Shown: piece by piece, positions 27,932 to 36,040 of the stretch
How positions within the stretch are numbered: the first letter of the stretch is position 1
How the letters are laid out: each line of letters begins with the position of its first letter
Assembly: GCF_031846585.1 (NCBI RefSeq)
Contig: NZ_JAVRHK010000005.1
Coordinates: 62,001 to 126,000 of the forward strand
From: Autumnicola musiva
GTDB taxonomy: Bacteria > Bacteroidota > Bacteroidia > Flavobacteriales > Flavobacteriaceae
Length of the DNA stretch: 64,000 bases
Direction: 5' to 3'
Made by a program: the position numbers and the translations under genes
Notes under the pieces: model-generated
Databases searched by the model: none
What the model saw: the letters and a program-made list of their open reading frames with translations, nothing else
What the model was told of the DNA's origin: nothing

Positions 27932-28804
27932 CTATTTCATTTTGTCAAAGGCCGATTTAATAAAGGAGTCGTTTTCCTTCATTTGTTCTTTCTGAGCAAA
28001 TCCTGAAGGATGAGCTCCACCTAAATCTGGTTTGCGTCCCTGAGGTGTCGCTTTTTCAAAAGTAAACTCTCCTTTCCCATCTACAGATCTTCCTTCACTC
28101 CACCTGCCGTGTGCTTTGGAATCTCCTTTTATATGAGTGGAAAGGAAATTGTAGTTGAAATTCTGATTTTCTTTCTCCTGAGGGAAACTGTTTGGAATAG
28201 GATGTACTCCTTCAGTTCCTCCAAGTTCTTCCAATACTGCAAGCCATTGATTTTGGTGCATGGTATCCCTGGCTATAAGGAAAGATAACATATCCTTCAT
28301 TCCTTTATCTTCAGTAGAATTCCATAATCGGGTAGCAAGTACTCTACCGGCAGATTCTGCCATCACATTGGCATACATATCTGCGGCAAGATTTCCTGTT
28401 CCAACAACCCAGGAGCCGTTAAATGGTACTCCGTTACTATCAACCGCCATTGCAGACATACCACTGGAAAGAAGGTGCCTTGGCATTGCTCCTCCCATAA
28501 TTTGTTCCATAAAAGGATCTTTGCCTGCAATATCATCCTTTACATCATTAGGAGCTCCTTCAAGGTTAAGTGCAACCGCAGTGGCTAATAATTCTATATG
28601 AGCCATTTCCTCGGTTCCGGTTTCCAGAAGCATATCACGGTATTTCTCAGGTCCACGTGCTCCCCAGGCCTGAAACATATATTGCATGCATACCTTCATT
28701 TCTCCTTCTATTCCTCCTATTGCCTGCTGAAGCATTTTAGCGAATTGCGGATTAGGTTTATCGACTTTTACATCGTACTGTAATTTTCCATCGTGATAAA
28801 ACAT
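27932..28804 (-). CDS. Manganese-containing (non-heme) catalase
   Basis: 290 residues of the dimanganese catalase family, which turns hydrogen peroxide into water and oxygen in the cytosol. The ferritin-like metal ligands are visible: GGIEGEMKVCMQY, GTEEMAHIELLA, ANVMAESAGRV and ARDTMHQNQWLAVLEELGG. The length matches short Mn catalases of soil and marine bacteria. The gene is downstream of the SPW-repeat gene with 113 bases between, which include an imperfect hairpin (28866-28904). The context points to an oxidative or desiccation stress group. Confidence 0.95.
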   Translation of the reverse strand: MFYHDGKLQYDVKVDKPNPQFAKMLQQAIGGIEGEMKVCMQYMFQAWGARGPEKYRDMLLETGTEEMAHIELLATAVALNLEGAPNDVKDDIAGKDPFMEQIMGGAMPRHLLSSGMSAMAVDSNGVPFNGSWVVGTGNLAADMYANVMAESAGRVLATRLWNSTEDKGMKDMLSFLIARDTMHQNQWLAVLEELGGTEGVHPIPNSFPQEKENQNFNYNFLSTHIKGDSKAHGRWSEGRSVDGKGEFTFEKATPQGRKPDLGGAHPSGFAQKEQMKENDSFIKSAFDKMK

Positions 28805-28865
28805 AATTGATTAATTTAAATGGTTAATAAATAAAATTTTAAGTGGTAATGGCCCCATGGCCGGA

Positions 28866-28904
28866 AAGCCTTTATCTATTAAGAATAAAAGTTTTTAAAG
28901 GCTT
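28866..28904 (-). terminator. Imperfect hairpin between SPW and Mn catalase genes
   Basis: AAGCCTTTA (28866-28874) pairs with TAAAGGCTT (28896-28904) around a 21-base AT-rich loop. The tail on the minus strand is not T-rich, so attenuation or RNA stabilisation is as likely as termination. Confidence 0.35.
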
Positions 28905-28917
28905 ATTAATATTTTTC

Positions 28918-29277
28918 CTATCCTCTCTGCAGATCAGGTGTAAGAGGCTTTTTTGAGGTCATAAGTCCCGTAAGTACTTCTATAGCTCCAAGAACTACAA
29001 AAGGAAGGTAGACCTGATCTGAAAATCCAAATATCCATGGTGAAGCAATTAAAAGAACCCCTGCCAATACATCAATTATTAGATGTACCGGTACCGGAAT
29101 AAGGCCGAAAGCACCTAACTCATAAGCTGTAAGTAGACTGTACAGAATTGTTCCAGCTCCCAGTACAATTGGCAAAGTTGTAGCCATTCCTTGCGGAAAG
29201 TTGAAAATCCAGGGTGATACTATTAAAAATATACCCATAAGGTAATCCAGATAACCGTGAAGTTTTGTGCTGATCAT
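28918..29277 (-). CDS. SPW-repeat membrane protein
   Basis: 119 residues from ATG 29277 (MISTKLHGYLDYLMG). The reading frame is open to 29361, but the promoter pair at 29308-29340 lies inside that extension and favours the shorter form. Two SPWIF motifs (SPWIFNFPQG and SPWIFGFSDQ) in a four-helix membrane protein define the SPW family. Function is unknown; members are often found with stress proteins. Here manganese catalase follows on the same strand. Confidence 0.88.
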   Translation of the reverse strand: MISTKLHGYLDYLMGIFLIVSPWIFNFPQGMATTLPIVLGAGTILYSLLTAYELGAFGLIPVPVHLIIDVLAGVLLIASPWIFGFSDQVYLPFVVLGAIEVLTGLMTSKKPLTPDLQRG

Positions 29278-29307
29278 TTTTTTAAGTTTTTTGGTTAGTA
29301 TTAGTTT

Positions 29308-29340
29308 TAAATGTAGAAGACGCGAAAGAAACGGCGCAAA
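29308..29340 (-). promoter_or_regulatory. Promoter of the SPW gene
   Basis: Minus strand TTTG (29337-29340), 21-base spacer, TACATTTA (29308-29315). This matches the Bacteroidota -33/-7 layout (TTTG-N19-23-TAnnTTTG) with one mismatch. Transcription would begin near 29301, about 25 bases before the chosen ATG. Confidence 0.55.
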
Positions 29341-29603
29341 ATAAACCTGGATGGGGATCAATTACTTTCCTACTTCTACACCTTTGAAGTTCCAGAGTTA
29401 ATCAGGAACTTCTGCTTTTAAATATTAAAACTTTGGCATAGCTTTAAAATTATGATAAAGTGAAATTAAGGAACAATAGCCGCTCTTTATGTTAAGCAAC
29501 TCATAATCAAAAGTTATATTAATCTTTAATTACATATGTAAAAACTATGATGTTTTTTAATGATATTCAACTTTTATTTAGCTAATTTGGAAAGAAAAGA
29601 TTT

Positions 29604-30151
29604 CTAATGCAGTTTAATCCTGAACCTACTCCTGGGAATAGCAGGAATCCTGGACATACTTATTTTTAGATCCTGCTCGGGCACAGCGTAATCCATCTTA
29701 TTTACCATCAAATTAATTGCTGCTTTAGTTATGTATATTGTCCATTCTCCTGTTTTCGCCATGCGGAAATTTTTTGTCTCCACAGCACTGCAAACTTTTT
29801 CTCTACTGCTTCAAGAGAATCCCTTGTTATGGCCTGCAAGAAAAGCTTTTTCTTTCTACATGTTCCTTACCGTCTAATCTCTGCACTCCCCCACGACCAA
29901 AGAGCGTCTTCTGGAACCTAACAGGAGTGGCTCCTTTTCTACTGAATTTTTCCTGATTATAGAATACTTTCGCTGCCTCTTCCCCTTTCAATACTGGGTT
30001 TTTCTAAACAGAAGATGGATCTTAAGAATATTTGTATTTTCCTTTTTAAATTTTTCAGAAAATGAGGATAACCTTTTGTCAAAATTCCTATTGTGCTCTC
30101 CACAGATTTCATTTTACTACATTTAAATCTTTCAGATAAAGAATCCACCAT
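29604..30151 (-). pseudogene. Decayed CYP152-type fatty-acid peroxygenase (cytochrome P450)
   Basis: Reading across three frames recovers a CYP152-like protein. The N-terminal part has VESTIGILTKGY and GEEAAKVFYNQEKFSRKGA, then RFQKTLFGRGGVQRLDG and LFLQAITRDSLEAVEKKF. The C-terminal part has EWTIYITKAAINLMVNK, DYAVPEQDLKISMSRIPAIP, and ends at 29604-29606. Lesions: frameshifts near 30040, near 29992 and in an A-run near 29850, plus a junction near 29750 where some 240 codons are missing. The lost part would contain the I-helix, ExxR and the heme-ligand cysteine, so no P450 activity can remain. CYP152 enzymes hydroxylate fatty acids with hydrogen peroxide. Its neighbour is another fatty-acid hydroxylase-type gene. 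The family call rests on recognition of the conserved blocks, not on a search. Confidence 0.82.
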
Positions 30152-30269
30152 AGATTATCTATTCAAGTAATCAAAAATGTAAGTAACTGCAGCCGTCTAA
30201 AAGAGCTTAGCAAATGTTTAAATTAGGTGCGAAAATGGCAATTTTGCGGTTTTAATGCAGAAGCATTGG

Positions 30270-31040
30270 CTATTTGGAAGTACTACTATTAACTGCCTTT
30301 TCCATATTGGAACTTTCCGTATTCATCCACCTATCCCAGAAGGTAAAGTAAAGGCCGTAGTTAGTTTTAAATTCGCTGTGATGATAATGGTGATGTGTGG
30401 CACCAATAAACTGTTGCCCAATTATACTTTGCTGAAACCGCTTCGGATAAATCTCAATATCCAGGTGATTGATCACACTGCTAAGCGTCATCACCAAAAG
30501 GTAAAAGCCCAACACATAAATATGTACAGGAACAATCAGAAGAATTAATGGAAGAACAATCGCTTCCAAAACAGATTCCCAGGGATGAAAGGAAAAAGCA
30601 GTCCAGGGTGTTGGAGTAAAACTGTCATGATGTACCTTGTGCACCACACGAAAAATTTTTGGATGATGCATCCACCTATGTACCCAATAATAATAAGTCT
30701 CATGCAAAAAAAGAATAATCCCCAGGCTTACCGGGAGATACCAGATTCCATAAGTGAAAATATCCATGTATACAGCGGTATGGCCGTTTTGCCAAAGCCA
30801 GTAAAGCAATGCCCCGGTGAATGCAAAAATAGCTGATGACCACACACTCCAGTAAATTTCTTTTTTTAACTGGCCCTTTCTTAGCTTCCTTTTACTAAGG
30901 CGCTCATATTTAGCAAAATGCTTTACGTGGTAATAATAATAAAACAAACCTGCCGCAAATAAATACCTAAGCAGTACAGCGGCAAAAAATATAAGGACAC
31001 TAACCAAAAAAAGCTCCGGTTTATTAACGTCTAAAAGCAT
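30270..31040 (-). CDS. Fatty acid hydroxylase / sterol desaturase family membrane protein
   Basis: 256 residues with four hydrophobic segments. The di-iron histidine clusters are in order: HETYYYWVHRWMHH, HKVHHDSFTPTPW and HHHYHHSEFKTNYG. This is the membrane hydroxylase/desaturase superfamily; bacterial members act on fatty acyl chains, carotenoids or sterol-like lipids. It is adjacent to a dead CYP152 gene, another fatty-acid hydroxylase type. Its own promoter region (31041 onward) has no exact box. The substrate is unknown. Confidence 0.9.
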   Translation of the reverse strand: MLLDVNKPELFLVSVLIFFAAVLLRYLFAAGLFYYYYHVKHFAKYERLSKRKLRKGQLKKEIYWSVWSSAIFAFTGALLYWLWQNGHTAVYMDIFTYGIWYLPVSLGIILFLHETYYYWVHRWMHHPKIFRVVHKVHHDSFTPTPWTAFSFHPWESVLEAIVLPLILLIVPVHIYVLGFYLLVMTLSSVINHLDIEIYPKRFQQSIIGQQFIGATHHHYHHSEFKTNYGLYFTFWDRWMNTESSNMEKAVNSSTSK

Positions 31041-31443
31041 AGCAATCTTTTTTCAGCCTCAAATTACAAACTTCAGACTAACTACTCAATCCTTTAGCAA
31101 TAATTTCACTTCTTCATAAAGAAAAAGTAATAGCCTTTAGAAGGAGAAACTACTGAAGCGGATACTCCGGAAATCAACCAACTGCTCTTAGGGCAGGCGA
31201 ACATTTCCTTACCTGTATTTTCTGGTTTTAAAATCAAAAATGCCATTAAAGCAGGAAAAGTAGATACCTCATCTGTACATTAATCTCTCCCTAAAGTTTA
31301 ATATTGGATAAAGCCGGATTTTTCTTATAAAGGAAATCTGCTTTTTTTTCCGCGGAATACCCGAAGTATTATACATTATAATAAACTCCTCTTAAACAGT
31401 TGCTTTAGCATGAGTATATGGTTATCTTTAGCAGAAAGAATAC
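31041..31443. other. Intergenic region between divergent genes
   Basis: 403 bases without a gene I can support. On the plus strand, 31134-31277 reads as an open but start-less stretch (PLEGETTEADTPEINQ ... GKVDTSSVH, then stop). It looks protein-like and could be the tail of a lost gene, but I do not recognise it. No strong hairpin. Confidence 0.3.
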
Positions 31444-32076
31444 ATGAAAAGGCTTTTTCTCCTACTCCTACCCTTCTTTCTCGCTGGCTGTAATTCGGCT
31501 AAAATAGTGAACACACAAAAACCGGGAGATCCCGGTGAAAGGATTATAGAAGATGTTGTAATTATAGGCGTTACTAGTAATCCTTCAGCCGCAAATTATT
31601 TCGAAAACCAGCTAAAAGGAGCACTCCTTAAAAGAGGAATACATGCCATACCGGCGTCTGACTCTCTTAATTATTCTTTCCCTAACTCCAGGAAAGCTGA
31701 AGAAAAACTGGCAGAGCAGAGAGAAAAACTTCTCGAAGAAGGCTATAATACAGTTCTCATCAGCAAAATAGAGGATGTGGAAACCAAACCTGATTTTTTC
31801 CAGTTCCTGGGCAATCTATGGAATAAAAAAGATGAATTCAAAGAAGATTCAGGAGTAAATGAAGCTCCTGCTCCCTCTGAAGAAGCCAGCGACAGAAATA
31901 AGATTTACCATTCTGATACTGAAGTCTTTGTTCTGAACAGTACGGGCAAAAAACTCATCTGGGAATGTTCACTGGAATTAAAAAACCCGAGAAAAGTAAA
32001 AAGTAGTATTAGAAAATTTAATACCCGCCTGATAGAAGCTATGGAAAAGGACAAACTGTTTTCTGCAAATGACTAA
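31444..32076 (+). CDS. Hypothetical lipoprotein
   Basis: 210 residues. The signal peptide MKRLFLLLLPFFLAGC ends in a canonical lipobox, so the mature protein is lipidated at Cys 16. The body has one alpha/beta domain with VVIIGVTSNPSAANYFENQL and a later YNTVLISKIEDVETKP strand, interrupted by an acidic, alanine/proline-rich linker near residues 125-155. This layout resembles DUF4136-like or penicillin-binding-protein-activator-like lipoproteins, but I do not assign it. It has no operon partner. Confidence 0.8.
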   Translation: MKRLFLLLLPFFLAGCNSAKIVNTQKPGDPGERIIEDVVIIGVTSNPSAANYFENQLKGALLKRGIHAIPASDSLNYSFPNSRKAEEKLAEQREKLLEEGYNTVLISKIEDVETKPDFFQFLGNLWNKKDEFKEDSGVNEAPAPSEEASDRNKIYHSDTEVFVLNSTGKKLIWECSLELKNPRKVKSSIRKFNTRLIEAMEKDKLFSAND

Positions 32077-32187
32077 TTTTCCGATTTTTTCCTGAAGCTT
32101 TTTGCTTTTATTTTTTCTCAAAAGATGCCAGGGCCTTAAGTGCCAAATTTCAGGATAATTTCAGTAGAAAAATGTCGGTCGGTTTTA

Positions 32188-32221
32188 CTTGTAAAAAAGT
32201 TGTGTGTGTTTAGTATATTTA
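32188..32221 (+). promoter_or_regulatory. Putative promoter of the patatin gene
   Basis: CTTG (32188-32191), 22-base spacer, TATATTTA (32214-32221). This fits the Bacteroidota -33/-7 layout with one mismatch in each box. It lies directly before a GTG codon at 32223, which argues that translation starts at the later ATG. Confidence 0.4.
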
Positions 32222-32279
32222 GGTGGGTAAGAAGATACACCAACCTAAGTTTAGTAACATCCTGAAAAATCCACAACCA

Positions 32280-33317
32280 ATGAAAAAAATCCGTATACTC
32301 TCCATTGACGGGGGCGGGATTAGAGGTATTCTTCCCGGCACCATAGTTACTTATCTCGAGGAACAAATTCGGCATAAAACAGGTAATGCCACGGCTCATA
32401 TAGGGGAATATTTTGATTTTCTCTCCGGAACAAGTACCGGCGGAATTTTATCCCTTATCTACCTTTGTCCCGGCGAAGATAAAAAGTATAAATTCAGCGC
32501 TAAAGATGCCCTGGATCTTTATCTCAAGTTAGGAGGTGAAATCTTTGATATAGACCTGAGACAAAAAATTGAAAGCATGGGCGGTATCTGTGATGAAAAA
32601 TATGAAGCAAATAATCTGGAAGAAGCCCTGGAAGAATATTTTGGTAAAAAAACTTTAAATGATGTGCTGAAGCCCTGCCTTATTTCCAGCTACGATATAA
32701 GAAACAGAAAGGCACATTTTTTTACCAGTCTGGATGCCGAGAGCGATATATACAATTACCAGCTAAAGGATGTGGCAAGGGCAACTTCAGCAGCTCCAAC
32801 TTTTTTTGAACCGGTTAGGATAAAATCCCTTTATGGTACTCCGCATGCTCTTGTGGATGGGGGCGTATTTGCCAATAACCCCACCCTTTGTGCATATGCC
32901 GAAGCCCGGAACATTCAATTTTCTAAAGTATTGGATAATCCTGAAAAACCAAATAAACCATCCGCAAAAGATATGCTTATTGTTTCTGTTGGAACGGGAT
33001 CGGTAAAGCAACCTTATCCTTATGAAGATTATAAAGATGCCGGGGTTTTAAAATGGATCAATCCGCTAATTGATATTATGATGACCGGGAATTCCGAAAC
33101 CGTAGATTACCAGTTAAAGAAGATATATGATACCCTTGCTGTTGAAGATTGCGAAGATTATTACCGGATTCAGCCACAATTAATACATGCAGATAGTGCC
33201 ATGGACAACGCCAAACCAGGAAACCTGAAGGTATTACATGAAGACGGCTTAGCAGCGGTTGAAAAACACAAGGAGCAGCTGGATGAAATTGTGCAAAAAT
33301 TAATCAGCAATCACTAA
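32280..33317 (+). CDS. Patatin-like phospholipase
   Basis: 345 residues from ATG 32280 (MKKIRILSIDGGGIRGI). The longer frame starts with GTG at 32223, inside the presumed promoter. Patatin motifs: oxyanion hole DGGGIRG, nucleophile elbow GTSTGG, and the catalytic Asp in DGGVFANNP. It is an acyl-hydrolase with a Ser-Asp dyad, cytosolic and without a signal peptide. Such proteins serve lipid turnover; CBASS-type effectors share the fold, but no nucleotidyltransferase gene is adjacent, so a defence role is not supported. Confidence 0.92.
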   Translation: MKKIRILSIDGGGIRGILPGTIVTYLEEQIRHKTGNATAHIGEYFDFLSGTSTGGILSLIYLCPGEDKKYKFSAKDALDLYLKLGGEIFDIDLRQKIESMGGICDEKYEANNLEEALEEYFGKKTLNDVLKPCLISSYDIRNRKAHFFTSLDAESDIYNYQLKDVARATSAAPTFFEPVRIKSLYGTPHALVDGGVFANNPTLCAYAEARNIQFSKVLDNPEKPNKPSAKDMLIVSVGTGSVKQPYPYEDYKDAGVLKWINPLIDIMMTGNSETVDYQLKKIYDTLAVEDCEDYYRIQPQLIHADSAMDNAKPGNLKVLHEDGLAAVEKHKEQLDEIVQKLISNH

Positions 33318-33480
33318 GAATAATAAAATATTGGTATACCTTAAATTTGGATAATTTCTTCTTCGGAAATCAAAAGCGGAAAATTCTTAATTTTCAGACA
33401 TAAAAATGGCAAATTTGAAGCTCATTTTACATTGATGATGTTGAAGGTAATAGCTTTATTTTCAAATTTATCTTCAGTAA

Positions 33481-34752
33481 TTAATCTTTTGAAAACTTAT
33501 ACTGAAGAATTTTCGGATTGATGATCAGCTGTATCCAGGCCCAGTTATTTACATTATCGTGAGTCCTGCCCGCCTTGATCAAACTCATACCTTCAGAAGC
33601 AAACATATGGGAATAACCAATATTCATTTGCACATCTTTTAGTATATCCTGCCCGTAAACCGCATCGACTTCAGTTCCCAAATACTTGTCGGCATTGTTA
33701 AGCAGGCCAGCATTTGAACTAAAGTAATGTCCTTTCAGAAGTAAAGATGATTTACTACCTGTTTTAAAGACAATTTTCCCGTGGTAGTCATTTAAGCCTA
33801 CATCATTCGCGTGATTCCCCACGTAGAAATAATCCATAAACCCGTTAAATTTATGATTGGTACCGTACAGCGGAAAAAAAGAATTATTTTCTCCTGTACT
33901 GTTTTGGTCTGTCCCACTTAATATTTCCAGCCCCAGACTATAAAGTATCTTTCCCGGTTTATAAGAAGCATCCAAAGCAACTTGATAAGCACTTAAATCC
34001 TGAGAAGGCATGGCCTTGCCAAATTGATAATAAGCTGATCCTGAAAATTTCAGATCGCTTAGCGGAAACTCAAAATATGTTCCTGCCGTCTGCCGGTTGT
34101 AAACCCCATCTGCCAATACATTATCATCATCCAAAAATTGTTGAAATCCGTTATTCAGGAACAATAAACTTAAAGTCGAATTTTGCCAGTTTTTTCTGAA
34201 GTGTACATACTGCATGGTTTTATAGCTGAAAAAACCTGTAACCGTATAAAGAGTTCCCAGCTGCCATTGATCTTCCTGATTATACGCAAACCCGAAATCC
34301 AGCTGAAGGTTTTTGCCACGATACTTAAGTAGTGCCGCATCGTGAAAACGCCCCTGCATTGCCCAATCCAGCCCACCAAAAATCCGCTGATCATCATAAG
34401 AAATTACCTGCCGGCCCAATTTTGTATACCAGTTTTTGCCCAATTGCAGCTCTGCCCAGGCCTGGAACAAAGAAAAAGAATCGTTGCCATCATAATCCAG
34501 GATCTGCCGGGTATCTCCCCACGTACTAACATCCTGCACACTAACAAGAACCTTTAAGTTTTCCGCGGCATAAGCAAAATTAAGCCTTGAACGCTGGGTG
34601 ACAAAAGCTGCCGGGTCGGCATCCTCAGGAAACAAACTGCCATAGCCATGCCGGTACTCAAAACGGGGACGTAAATCAGCATCTATGGAGAATGTTTGGG
34701 AATAGACGCTACTGCAGAAAAGGAGAAGGAGGAGGTAGTAGTTGTTTTTCAT
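33481..34752 (-). CDS. Outer-membrane porin, alginate-export-like family
   Basis: 423 residues. The signal peptide is MKNNYYLLLLLFCSSVYSQ. The rest is amphipathic beta-strand sequence with aromatic girdles (DADLRPRFEYRHGYG, WYTKLGRQVISYDDQRIFG), as in Alginate_exp-type barrels. The gene is divergent from the siroheme/molybdopterin operon and shares with it the palindrome at 34801-34818, so I infer a channel for nitrate or nitrite across the outer membrane. Alginate transport is unlikely in this setting. The substrate is not shown by sequence. Confidence 0.85.
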   Translation of the reverse strand: MKNNYYLLLLLFCSSVYSQTFSIDADLRPRFEYRHGYGSLFPEDADPAAFVTQRSRLNFAYAAENLKVLVSVQDVSTWGDTRQILDYDGNDSFSLFQAWAELQLGKNWYTKLGRQVISYDDQRIFGGLDWAMQGRFHDAALLKYRGKNLQLDFGFAYNQEDQWQLGTLYTVTGFFSYKTMQYVHFRKNWQNSTLSLLFLNNGFQQFLDDDNVLADGVYNRQTAGTYFEFPLSDLKFSGSAYYQFGKAMPSQDLSAYQVALDASYKPGKILYSLGLEILSGTDQNSTGENNSFFPLYGTNHKFNGFMDYFYVGNHANDVGLNDYHGKIVFKTGSKSSLLLKGHYFSSNAGLLNNADKYLGTEVDAVYGQDILKDVQMNIGYSHMFASEGMSLIKAGRTHDNVNNWAWIQLIINPKILQYKFSKD

Positions 34753-34800
34753 CTTTATAGAATTGTTTTACAACTTCAAAAATAGAAATAAAATCATCAA

Positions 34801-34823
34801 TTAAGTATAATTACTTAGTTTTA
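34801..34823. promoter_or_regulatory. Palindromic operator and -7 box, porin/SUMT divergent promoter
   Basis: TTAAGTA-TAAT-TACTTAG at 34801-34818. On the plus strand the -7-like box TAGTTTTA (34816-34823) begins at the last T of TACTT, the same geometry as in the nirB and narK promoters. TACGTA lies nearby at 34833-34838. In the porin direction the box TAATTGAT is poorer. I infer a shared activator of the nitrate island. Confidence 0.6.
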
Positions 34824-34903
34824 TTGCTTGATTACGTATTATTATTTTATCTTTGATAAAGCAGGAAAATATCTGTACCACATGGAAGAGGATGGCGATA
34901 AAA

Positions 34904-34981
34904 ATGTTCCCAGTCTTGATGATTAGCGAAATCAATAAGGATCAGGAAGCTTTACTTAAACCAATTAAAACAGCACTATGA
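34904..34981 (+). CDS. Possible short leader ORF before the SUMT gene
   Basis: A 25-codon frame (MFPVLMISEINKDQEALLKP and five more residues) whose TGA overlaps the ATG of the SUMT gene (ATGA). It lies in the roughly 148-base leader downstream of the proposed promoter. It might couple translation into the operon. No homology is recognised and it may be chance. Confidence 0.25.
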   Translation: MFPVLMISEINKDQEALLKPIKTAL

Positions 34982-35778
34982 AAAGTTCAGAAAAAATAAA
35001 TCCGAAAGTAATACTTATTGGAGCAGGCCCCGGCGATCCCGAACTACTTACTTTAAAAGCGGTAAAAGCCCTTCAAAATGCCAAAGCCGTTCTTTATGAT
35101 GCGCTGGTGAATGAGGAAATCCTTGAACATGCGCCACATGCGGTAAAATTATTTGTAGGAAAGCGCAAAGGCTGCCATTCCTATATGCAGGAACAAATAA
35201 ATGATCTTTTAGTTGCCTATGCCCATCGTTATGGAAACGTGGTAAGGCTAAAAGGCGGTGATCCCTTTGTTTTTGGCCGTGGCAGGGAAGAAATGAATCA
35301 TTTAGCTGAAGCCGGCATTTCTTCGGAAGTAATTCCTGGTATATCCTCTGCCCTTTCGGTTCCTGCCAGTTTAGGCATTCCGGTTACTCATCGAAAAATT
35401 GCTGAAAGTTTTTGGGTTATCACAGGAACTACCTCAAATCATCAGTTATCTGAAGATGTAGTGCTTGCCGCAAAATCCAAAGCTACAGTTGTTATTTTAA
35501 TGGGAATGGGAAAACTTGCTGAAATAGCTGAAGTTTTCCGCAGAAATGGAAAAGAGCATACTGCAGTGGCCGTGGTCCAGAATGGCACAAGGGAAAATCA
35601 GCGCAGCCTTATAGGAAATATCTCCAATATCACAGAAAAAGTGAAGCAGGAAGGCTTGTCTTCGCCGGCAATTATTGTTATTGGTGAAGTTGTTAACACA
35701 GTAACGGAAAAATTGCCTGCGCTCTTTGAAGATGAATTTATTTATCAGAACTTGGATATTGCCGCGATTTCTGCGTAA
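34978..35778 (+). CDS. cobA: Uroporphyrinogen-III C-methyltransferase (SUMT)
   Basis: 266 residues. Family motifs: IGAGPGDPELLTLKAVKAL near residue 11, RLKGGDPFVFGRGREEM near residue 85 and PGISSALSVPASLGIPVTHR. It methylates uroporphyrinogen III twice, giving precorrin-2, the siroheme precursor. Its place at the head of the molybdopterin genes and across from NirB's shared operator indicates supply of siroheme for nitrite reductase. The dehydrogenase/ferrochelatase that finishes siroheme is not fused here and not in the window. Confidence 0.95.
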   Translation: MKSSEKINPKVILIGAGPGDPELLTLKAVKALQNAKAVLYDALVNEEILEHAPHAVKLFVGKRKGCHSYMQEQINDLLVAYAHRYGNVVRLKGGDPFVFGRGREEMNHLAEAGISSEVIPGISSALSVPASLGIPVTHRKIAESFWVITGTTSNHQLSEDVVLAAKSKATVVILMGMGKLAEIAEVFRRNGKEHTAVAVVQNGTRENQRSLIGNISNITEKVKQEGLSSPAIIVIGEVVNTVTEKLPALFEDEFIYQNLDIAAISA

Positions 35779-35802
35779 ATTAAAAACTGAAAAAGAAAAA
35801 GA

Positions 35803-36039
35803 ATGATTTCAATAAAATATTTTGGCGCTGTTGCTGAAGCGACCAACAAATCTTCAGAAAACCTCGACCTTAAAAGCTCCAGCCTGGATGATGTGCTGAA
35901 AGAGCTTCACCTTAAATATGATCTCAGGGAAATCCCGGTAAAGCTTGCCTTAAATCAGGAAATTATCAATTCTACTGAAGGGGTTCAATTAAAGTCCGAT
36001 GATGAACTGGCGATTTTACCGCCATTTGCAGGAGGTTAA
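35803..36039 (+). CDS. moaD: Molybdopterin synthase sulfur carrier subunit MoaD
   Basis: 78 residues of the ubiquitin-like fold, ending in LPPFAGG. The C-terminal Gly-Gly is the residue pair that MoeB adenylates and that carries sulfur as a thiocarboxylate. MoeB starts one base after the stop, and MoaE, its partner in molybdopterin synthase, is the next but one gene. It is 24 bases after SUMT. Confidence 0.93.
   Translation: MISIKYFGAVAEATNKSSENLDLKSSSLDDVLKELHLKYDLREIPVKLALNQEIINSTEGVQLKSDDELAILPPFAGG
36030..36035 (+). promoter_or_regulatory. Strong Shine-Dalgarno site deciding the moeB start
   Basis: AGGAGG at 36030-36035, five bases before ATG 36041. It lies inside the last codons of moaD (the Ala-Gly-Gly end). 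It favours ATG 36041 over the in-frame ATG at 35999. Such strong sites are uncommon in this window. Confidence 0.7.
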
Positions 36040-36040
36040 T

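Noticed and set aside
29362..29603. Region right of the SPW promoter as a hidden gene
   Set aside because: Stops are frequent in all frames and the sequence is strongly AT-rich; I see nothing supportable in it.
29738..30151. Two open frames (plus 29738-29956, minus 29957-30151) as independent small genes
   Set aside because: The minus frame is the first piece of the CYP152 pseudogene and the plus frame is antisense to it; neither has its own promoter or start context.
32280..33317. Patatin as a CBASS-type antiphage effector
   Set aside because: No cyclic-nucleotide synthase, Cap2/Cap3 or other defence gene is next to it; the neighbours are a lipoprotein and a porin.
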